From NCBI GenBank assembly GCA_017963875.1, contig JAGCTA010000141.1:1-13978 (forward strand): DNA of 13,978 nt, given 5' to 3'. The DNA comes from Victivallales bacterium (lineage in GTDB: Bacteria; Verrucomicrobiota; Lentisphaeria; Oligosphaerales; Oligosphaeraceae). The notes below the pieces were generated by a model, which worked only from the letters and a program-made list of their open reading frames with translations, did no database searches and was not told where the DNA came from. Each line of letters opens with the position of its first letter. Within the stretch, counting starts at the first letter, position 1. The position numbers and the translations under genes are program-made. Below are positions 7,858-13,978 of the stretch, piece after piece.

Positions 7858-10725
7858 ATGAACATCACAAGACTTTCGTTCGCAGTCATTCTCTTCTCTA
7901 CCATTATTCTGCAATCCGCAGGACTGGAATGCACATTCTCCACGCGCCCCATGAAAATCGACGGCGAACTACAGGAGGAAGTGTGGTTAAAAGCCCCTGT
8001 GATTCGCGATTTCATCCGCCCCGATGGTCTTCCGCTCGAACGGAAAACCGAAGTTCAGATTGTCTTCATGCCGACGGGCGTCGTCTTCGGCTTCAAGGTA
8101 TTCATTCCAAAGGCGGAACTGAAGATTCTCACCACTGAGCGCGACAAATATTCGAGCAGCGACAGCGTCGAGGTCATGCTCGACACGGCGGGAAGCGGCG
8201 ATAACTTCAAGCACATCATCATCAATGCGGGCAACGGCATCTACGACCGCGCCTGTGAACAGGGCGGCTTCGTCGGCGATGAAAAATGGAACGGCGAAAT
8301 CATCAGCGCCGTACAAGTTTACGATGACCACTGGAATTGCGAGTTGCTTCTTCCAAACTATACGCTCGGCATTCAGGCAAATGACAGCCATGACTGGAAA
8401 ATCAACATCTGCCGCGAAAGCTTCGGATCGCCGACGGCTCCGCGCGAGGTCTCCAGCGTCTGCAACGGAGTCTTCAACACAGCGGCGGAGTTCAGGACGC
8501 TCGTTGTTCCGAAGGAGGTTGACCTCGAACGCCACAAGTTGGACGCCACAGAATTGTCCATCGCCAACCGTCTGGTGGACGGCAAGTTGAGCCTTTCCGC
8601 CAAGACAACTGTCTCAGAAATGGCAGGTCTTTCACGGTCGCTCCGTGCCGAACTCGCGATTCTAATTCCAGGCAATCTGCCCGTTCGCAGCGAGGAGCGC
8701 TTTGAACTCACCCCTAAAGGAACCAGCCCCGTCTTGTTCGATTCTGTGATTCTCGAAAAGCCAGGCAAATACGATGCCGTTTTCACCATCAGGGACGATT
8801 CGAGTAACCGCATCCTGCTCCGCAAGAGCCTTTCCGTCATCGCGGAATACACGCCGATCAAAATCCGCATGATATCGCCGCACTACCGCAACGCGATTTT
8901 CGCGACGCAGAAACTGGAGAAAGTCGTTTTCGAGACGACTGTCGATTTGCCGAAGGACGCGAAAGACAGAACCGTCACTGGCGGAATACTCAAGGACGGC
9001 GTCAACAAAGCGGTCTCCGCCAAGCAGTTGCCTGAATCTGGAAAACTTACGTTTGAGTTTCCTGTCGAAGGTCTGCCTGATGGCAAAATGGAAGTGTTTG
9101 TTTCCGCAGGACCGAACAAGGCCACACTGCCGTTGCGCAAACTACCCTACAAGAAAGGCGAGGTTTGGCGCGGTACCGACGGCAATTGGTACAAGGACGG
9201 CAAGAAGATTTTCGTTCTCGCAGGATGGAACATCAAATACAATCCACATTATCTGATTGTCACTGCAACAAAAGCCCCAGAGGACAAGTCGCTGCTGTTC
9301 TACAACTCCAATACCTTCCTCGGCATCGGCAAAATCAAGGCGGACATCGTGCAGGGGAAGTTGTCCCCAGCCGTCAAGGAGTTCTACCAGAAGAAGATAG
9401 ATATGTGCAAGGACGAACCGCAGTTGTTCGCGCATTTCCTCTGCGACGAACCTGACATCGCGGGCTACACGAAGGCGGGATTCCGCAAGATATACGAATA
9501 TATCGTTGACCTCGACCCCTATCATCCGTTCATGATCTCCCCTGGAAGTTCGGGCCTGATTGATTTTGAGGACATGGCTGAAATCAGCGGATTCCATTGC
9601 TATCCCAAAGTCGAACCAAAGCGTGAAATGGCCAATTTCAGCAAGATTGTCGTGTTGATGGACAAGGCGATGAAGCATTTTGGCAATTCGCCCGATGCCC
9701 CAACCATCACATACGTCCACCAGGGGTTCGACTACAGCGATTCAGGCAATACGGACACGCGCGTCCCCTCCTACGAGGAGTTCCGCAGCCAGAATCTGCT
9801 CAGCATCATCCTCGGCGGCAAAGGGCTGCTACACTACAATCGCGGCGATGACAATTTTCCCGAATTGTCCATCGGCATGGAGCCGCTGACAATTGAGGAG
9901 AAAGTCATCGGCAACGAGGCGATCATTGAGCCAGACGCAGAAGTCCCCGCAAAAGCGGACCAGGCGGAGTTGCGTCTTCTTGCCAAGCGCAACGAAGCCA
10001 CGGGCGACTACTGGGTCCTGGCCTGCAATGCCTCCGACAACGCCGCTGATTTGTCATTAAGTTTTCCGCCCTTCGCCAGCCGCCGCATACAGGTTCTGAG
10101 CGAAAAGAGGGGCATTGATGCTCCGAATGGCACAATCAAAGACCACTTCAAGCCGTTTGAAGTCCATGTATACACGACGAGCCAGAAAGATTTCCGCCTT
10201 GAATCCATTGAAGAAATCAAGGCGCGGATTGAAGCGGCATACATTGAACGGCGAAAGCAGAACGTCGGCAATGTCCTCTATCAGGAACATGAGAACGATA
10301 CCGTCAAGGTCAATGCGTCAAGCAACAAGTTCATGATATTCCGCGCGGAGAACAGCCTGTGGCATCTGACGGACGGCCTCATCGGAGATTTTGACAAACC
10401 CGCCGTGTCACCGACGAGAGAAGGCATCACGGTCTGGCAGGACAATACGCCAAACGAAGTCCCCGACTACGCCGTTATCACGCTCAATCAGCCACAGACC
10501 ATCGGCAGAGTCGAAGTCTATCCTGCGCAAAACTCGCTGAAGGACTACGAAATCCAACTCAAGATTGACGGCGAGTTCAAGACCGTCGGCAAAATCAACG
10601 ATGCAGAAGGGCCAATGCAGACCTTCTCCTTCTCGCCTGTCAAGACAGACGCGCTGAAACTTCTTGTTACCGCGAATCGTGGAGCATATACAAAAGTCTA
10701 TGAAATCAAAGCATTTGAGAAATAA
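7858..10725 (+). CDS. secreted multidomain hydrolase-like protein: CBM9-like, TIM-barrel-like, F5/8C-like
   Basis: A 955-residue exported protein. Residues 1-21 are a signal peptide ending LQSAG. Residues about 23-205 look like a family 9 carbohydrate-binding domain, with the signature MKIDGELQEEVW. Residues about 215-440 look like beta-sandwich repeats. Residues about 440-700 resemble a TIM barrel, opening with NWYKDGKKIFVLAGWNI and containing FLCDEPDIAGY; Glu531 in CDEP is a possible catalytic acid, inferred. Residues about 830-955 resemble an F5/8 type C (discoidin, CBM32-like) domain, with LWHLTDG, AVITLNQPQTIGRVEVYPA and the closing VYEIKAFEK. There is no clear Shine-Dalgarno, but the signal peptide starts exactly at this ATG. 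Likely a cell-surface or secreted carbohydrate-active protein; substrate not assignable. Confidence 0.85.
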   Translation: MNITRLSFAVILFSTIILQSAGLECTFSTRPMKIDGELQEEVWLKAPVIRDFIRPDGLPLERKTEVQIVFMPTGVVFGFKVFIPKAELKILTTERDKYSSSDSVEVMLDTAGSGDNFKHIIINAGNGIYDRACEQGGFVGDEKWNGEIISAVQVYDDHWNCELLLPNYTLGIQANDSHDWKINICRESFGSPTAPREVSSVCNGVFNTAAEFRTLVVPKEVDLERHKLDATELSIANRLVDGKLSLSAKTTVSEMAGLSRSLRAELAILIPGNLPVRSEERFELTPKGTSPVLFDSVILEKPGKYDAVFTIRDDSSNRILLRKSLSVIAEYTPIKIRMISPHYRNAIFATQKLEKVVFETTVDLPKDAKDRTVTGGILKDGVNKAVSAKQLPESGKLTFEFPVEGLPDGKMEVFVSAGPNKATLPLRKLPYKKGEVWRGTDGNWYKDGKKIFVLAGWNIKYNPHYLIVTATKAPEDKSLLFYNSNTFLGIGKIKADIVQGKLSPAVKEFYQKKIDMCKDEPQLFAHFLCDEPDIAGYTKAGFRKIYEYIVDLDPYHPFMISPGSSGLIDFEDMAEISGFHCYPKVEPKREMANFSKIVVLMDKAMKHFGNSPDAPTITYVHQGFDYSDSGNTDTRVPSYEEFRSQNLLSIILGGKGLLHYNRGDDNFPELSIGMEPLTIEEKVIGNEAIIEPDAEVPAKADQAELRLLAKRNEATGDYWVLACNASDNAADLSLSFPPFASRRIQVLSEKRGIDAPNGTIKDHFKPFEVHVYTTSQKDFRLESIEEIKARIEAAYIERRKQNVGNVLYQEHENDTVKVNASSNKFMIFRAENSLWHLTDGLIGDFDKPAVSPTREGITVWQDNTPNEVPDYAVITLNQPQTIGRVEVYPAQNSLKDYEIQLKIDGEFKTVGKINDAEGPMQTFSFSPVKTDALKLLVTANRGAYTKVYEIKAFEK

Positions 10726-11470
10726 CCGCCCTGCTCTGTCATTACCAGCGAGTCTAAAACGCCACCTATTCGTCATGTTTTTGGCGACTAGAATGATGCT
10801 TTGCGCATTGCCCCCAGCGTTGGTCGAACTGCCATTGGATGAAGGCGACTTCAATGCCATCGCCGATTGTTCCACCAGTAAAAACGACGTACAAGTCTTT
10901 CATCCCGAATATCTGAAATGGGTTCCAGGACCGCGCGGACAGGCCATCGAGTTCAACAATCCCGACGGCAATCACGAGCGCGGCATGGTCCAGGTCAAGA
11001 CGCCGCAAGGGTTTGACGTCACCAAGGGCTTCTCGTTCACATGCACGTTCAAGCCAGGGGCGAATTTCATCAAACGGCGAATCTACCCGCTGTTCCGCTT
11101 CGCAGATGGCGGGTTCAAGGGTAGCGGCGTTCTGATCTTCTGCACATGGAGCATGCTCTGGGCGCGCCTCGGCGTCGATGACAAGTACATTGACTCGCTG
11201 ACAAACGTCTCTGATGAAAGCATCCTGCCAAACCACTGGTATCACCTTGCCGTCACATTTGACGGTAAAACAGTCACTACGTATCTAAACGGCAGACGGG
11301 CTGCCTCGAAGGAGGCAACGGTGAAACAGCCAAAATCATACAACCATATCTGTATCGGCTCGACGGGCGATGGCTACGGCTACGGTTTTGAAGGCATCAT
11401 CACCAACGTCAAGATCTTTGACCGTGCATTGACCGCAGAAAACATCACCTCATTGCACATGGAAGAATAA
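10700..11470 (+). CDS. small secreted LamG-like (concanavalin-A-like lectin) protein
   Basis: A protein of about 256 residues that is essentially one laminin-G/concanavalin-A-like sandwich. Diagnostic stretches are KGFSFTCTFKPG, HWYHLAVTFDGKTVTTYLNG and the end VKIFDRALTAENITSLHMEE. The start is uncertain. ATG 10700 overlaps the preceding gene by 26 bases and gives a long basic leader before LFVMFLATRMMLCALPPA; ATG 10664 gives a longer overlap; ATG 10775 avoids overlap and gives a short signal peptide beginning MFLATRMMLCA. None has a good Shine-Dalgarno, so translation may be coupled to the gene before it. LamG-type domains usually bind glycans or proteins. Probably a sugar-binding partner of the neighbouring enzymes, by inference from context. 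Confidence 0.75.
   Translation: MKSKHLRNNRPALSLPASLKRHLFVMFLATRMMLCALPPALVELPLDEGDFNAIADCSTSKNDVQVFHPEYLKWVPGPRGQAIEFNNPDGNHERGMVQVKTPQGFDVTKGFSFTCTFKPGANFIKRRIYPLFRFADGGFKGSGVLIFCTWSMLWARLGVDDKYIDSLTNVSDESILPNHWYHLAVTFDGKTVTTYLNGRRAASKEATVKQPKSYNHICIGSTGDGYGYGFEGIITNVKIFDRALTAENITSLHMEE
11461..11465 (+). promoter_or_regulatory. ribosome binding site inside the end of the LamG gene
   Basis: GGAAG lies 6 bases before ATG 11472, within the last codons of the preceding gene. Only one base separates TAA (11468-11470) from that ATG, so the two genes are almost certainly co-transcribed and probably translationally coupled. Confidence 0.55.
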
Positions 11471-11471
11471 T

Positions 11472-13978
11472 ATGAGACGATTATTCACAGTCCTTGTCAT
11501 AGCCTCTGTCTGCCTGTTGGCTGAGAACGCAGCACAGGATACGATGAAGGTACTCGCAGACAGAACCTCCTCGTGCACATCAGAACAGGAAATCCAGACT
11601 GTGACTCAGGCGATTCTGCAAGCCAATGATTTGTCGAACTACCAAAAAGGGAATCTCCTGTATTCCGTCGGCATGAAATGCAAATCATTGAAGTTCCATG
11701 ACTTGCTGCTGGACACCTTCAAACAGAGCATCGAATTGAAAAACACCCGTTGGCCTGGTGCAGAGGCGCATCTTGAAACCGCCAGGGAATTGAAACGACG
11801 ACAAAAATACGATGACGCCAGAAGCCACTACCTTATCGTCTTCAACACGGACGCCTTTCCGCACGGACAGCGTTGCTATGCGGGGTTGGAAATGTTCGAT
11901 TTGGAGTCAGAGTTGGACAATTGGGAAAAGGCGGCGGATTATCTGCGCGAGACTCGGGAAAAAATAAAGCCAGTGGGAAGCGATGAAGCGACGCTGCTTT
12001 GGAAGGAGGCTGTCTTGCAGTCGCATCTTGGCAATAAGGAAGAAGCGCTGAAGTTGTTTCTCGCTGCGGCGAACCATCCCAATGCAAAACCGCATGTGAA
12101 AAGCCACTCGTGGAACGGCGCCGCGCAATTGGCATACGATGCGAAAAACATCAACGATGCCTGCCGTTATCTGCAAAATGCACAATGGCCCTCAGCGGAA
12201 CTGAAACGGCATTTGGAAGAACTGACGGCGGAAGCGCCTTTTGGCGTCATGCCAATCTTCCCAGCGGAAAAACTTCACCCGCGTCTGCAATACTATGTCG
12301 AACACAAAATCCGCGGTGCGTGGGGCGCTGGGCCAGGCAGTTACCGCACGCCGTCCGAACCGACCATCAAGGAAACTGGCTTTGATCCGTCGAAGTATTC
12401 GTTTGAAGTCCTTGACGATATATCCAAACAGGGTTATAACATGGTCATGTCCCTATTCGGGCCATGGAAAGGAGGTCCTGGCGAACTGCATGTCATGGAG
12501 GACTGGGCGCGCTTCTGGGCCATTGGCTGTCGCAACCACCATTTGGACTGCCTGAGCGTCATCCAGTTCAGCCAATGCAGCGGTACCTACAGAAAATTCT
12601 ATGACGGAGCAGGCAAGACGGCTGTGTCGCAGGTCTGCCCTGCCGATTGGAACTACTGGGAAAAGGAAATCCTCTCACGCGCACTGATTTCCGCAAAGGT
12701 CGGTCTGGAAGTCCCCGCGATGGTAGGTACCGTCCTTGATTTCGAAATGTATGTGCGCGACGGCTCCAACTACCCTGGCCCGTGCCTCTGCAACGCATGT
12801 TTCAGCGAATTTCTGTCCCTGACGAAGGATAAATCCCCACAACCGCCTGCGGAGAAGCGTCTTGAATGGATCAAGAGCCGCAATTTGTTCAAACGTTACT
12901 GCGACTACAGCAGATGGAAGATGACCGACACCTGCCGAAAGGTCGAACGTGGTATCCATAAGGTCAACCCAGATTTCATCATCGCTTACGTTCCCTTCTT
13001 CGAGTGGTTCCAAGGCTGCACGCGCGGCCTCGGCACGCCTGAAATGCCGACGTTGCTCCTGTCCGAAATGGAATATTCCGTCGGATACACGCCATCAATC
13101 AAAAAACGCACGGAACGCCTTGCCAAAGAAGGCTATCCTGCGTTGTATGCCGCTGGCATCTGGAACTTCAAGTTCCCAGCCGAAACCATCGCTGGACATC
13201 TTTACCGAATGGCAGAAGATTCGCATGGCATGTGGGTCTACACAGTCTATCCTTTCGCGGAAGCGAAACTCTCTCCAGATGGTACAAGTACAAAACTCTA
13301 CAAGGGAAGCACTTGGCGCGACTACTACAAAGCGATGAGGCTCTGCAACAACGCCCTTGACATGAAACTGATAGACCCAGATTACAAGCCGTCATTCAAG
13401 TTGCCTGAAATTCCCGATCTCCCGCCGCCAAAACTCGAACTGACGGCTTTGTCCACGCCTATTGTCATTGACGGCACACTTGATGACTCTGGCTGGAAAG
13501 ACGCGCCTGAAATCACGCTCATCAACAATGCCAACGGCAGCACGATGAAAATCGCCCCGAGAATCAAACTGGCTTTTGACAATTCCTTCTTCTATGTCGG
13601 CGCAGTAATGAACGAACCAGACATGACTGCATTGAAAACCCAAGTCACTATAGATAATGACTTTGCAATTTTCAGCGATGATATTCTCGAACTCTTCCTC
13701 GGCTTTGACGACAACAGCAAGGTGGCGCATTGGGGAATCAACTCCAATGGCAATGTCGGCCAACACATGGTATTTGTCGCGGGGCAGGACCGCAACTGGC
13801 GTAGCGACGCAATTATCAAAACCACGAAACACGCCAACCATTGGATTCTCGAAGCGGCTTTTCCATGGTCGAATCTGACGCCGTCACTTGTCGGCGAATG
13901 CACCTTCAACGCGACCATGAGCAGACGCTACCAGCCAAACTCTGCATGGTCCCCGACCTTTGGGCTTTACATGAATCC
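11472..13978 (+). CDS. secreted TPR-like / hydrolase-like / CBM9-like protein, 3' end cut by window
   Basis: The frame from ATG 11472 stays open to the window end: 835 codons with no stop. Residues 1-20 look like a signal peptide (MRRLFTVLVIASVCLLAENA). Residues about 30-260 are alpha-helical with TPR-like pairs such as NWEKAADYLRE and GNKEEALKLFLAAA. Residues about 285-610 look like a TIM-barrel hydrolase core. It contains LDFE (Asp423-Glu425), then a cysteine cluster CLCNAC (Cys438, Cys440, Cys443), FIIAYVPFFEWF, and SEMEY (Glu532, Glu534). From about 654 a family 9 carbohydrate-binding-like domain begins, with IVIDGTLDDSGW. The LD[Y/F]E-plus-cysteine motif is shared with the 926-residue protein at 2604. 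A TPR-like region ahead of an exported glycosidase-like core is unusual. Substrate and CAZy family not assignable. Confidence 0.8.
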   Translation, partial: MRRLFTVLVIASVCLLAENAAQDTMKVLADRTSSCTSEQEIQTVTQAILQANDLSNYQKGNLLYSVGMKCKSLKFHDLLLDTFKQSIELKNTRWPGAEAHLETARELKRRQKYDDARSHYLIVFNTDAFPHGQRCYAGLEMFDLESELDNWEKAADYLRETREKIKPVGSDEATLLWKEAVLQSHLGNKEEALKLFLAAANHPNAKPHVKSHSWNGAAQLAYDAKNINDACRYLQNAQWPSAELKRHLEELTAEAPFGVMPIFPAEKLHPRLQYYVEHKIRGAWGAGPGSYRTPSEPTIKETGFDPSKYSFEVLDDISKQGYNMVMSLFGPWKGGPGELHVMEDWARFWAIGCRNHHLDCLSVIQFSQCSGTYRKFYDGAGKTAVSQVCPADWNYWEKEILSRALISAKVGLEVPAMVGTVLDFEMYVRDGSNYPGPCLCNACFSEFLSLTKDKSPQPPAEKRLEWIKSRNLFKRYCDYSRWKMTDTCRKVERGIHKVNPDFIIAYVPFFEWFQGCTRGLGTPEMPTLLLSEMEYSVGYTPSIKKRTERLAKEGYPALYAAGIWNFKFPAETIAGHLYRMAEDSHGMWVYTVYPFAEAKLSPDGTSTKLYKGSTWRDYYKAMRLCNNALDMKLIDPDYKPSFKLPEIPDLPPPKLELTALSTPIVIDGTLDDSGWKDAPEITLINNANGSTMKIAPRIKLAFDNSFFYVGAVMNEPDMTALKTQVTIDNDFAIFSDDILELFLGFDDNSKVAHWGINSNGNVGQHMVFVAGQDRNWRSDAIIKTTKHANHWILEAAFPWSNLTPSLVGECTFNATMSRRYQPNSAWSPTFGLYMN

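Noticed and set aside
7838..7861. Seven-codon mini-ORF (MEQFANL) whose TGA overlaps the ATG of the 955-residue gene
   Set aside because: It could couple translation, but it has no ribosome binding site of its own and nothing else supports it.

Overview
The window looks like a piece of a PVC-superphylum genome, most likely Lentisphaerota (Victivallales-like), with Verrucomicrobiota as the alternative. The main reason is a set of five paralogous pseudopilin-like proteins. Each opens with the prepilin motif [20 protein letters not shown] and ends in a variant of the 'H-X9-DG' processing-associated domain, a combination greatly expanded in that group. Base composition is moderate to slightly GC-rich. 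Every gene I can support is on the + strand and gaps are short. No RNA gene, integrase, transposase or CRISPR array is visible.

Layout: (1) the 3' end of a GH28-like beta-helix protein (to 989); (2) two tandem pseudopilin-like genes (1056-1790, 1843-2577) followed by a 926-residue secreted hydrolase-like protein (2604-5384); (3) three more pseudopilin-like genes (5455-6195, 6257-6988, 7101-7832), with a TCTAGA-rich hairpin plus T-tract terminator between the second and third; (4) a 955-residue secreted protein with an N-terminal CBM9-like domain, a TIM-barrel-like centre and a C-terminal F5/8-type-C-like domain (7858-10725); (5) a small secreted LamG-like protein (about 10700-11470); (6) a gene cut by the window end (11472 onward) with a TPR-like N-terminal part, a hydrolase-like centre and a C-terminal CBM9-like domain.

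As a whole it reads as a polysaccharide-degradation locus. Large exported enzymes and lectin-like proteins are interleaved with small, membrane-anchored, pseudopilin-like surface proteins, probably in at least two transcription units. No core type II secretion or type IV pilus gene, transporter or regulator is in the window. The role of the pseudopilin paralogs beside the enzymes is inference.

Two signals fall outside the gene list. Reading by eye I found no CCGG tetranucleotide anywhere in 13,978 bases, although GGCC, GCGC and CGCG are common. Pro-Gly pairs are spelled with CCA or CCT, so the avoidance reaches into codon choice. Second, two of the hydrolase-like proteins share an LD[Y/F]E motif followed by a cysteine cluster that may mark an undescribed glycosidase-like family.
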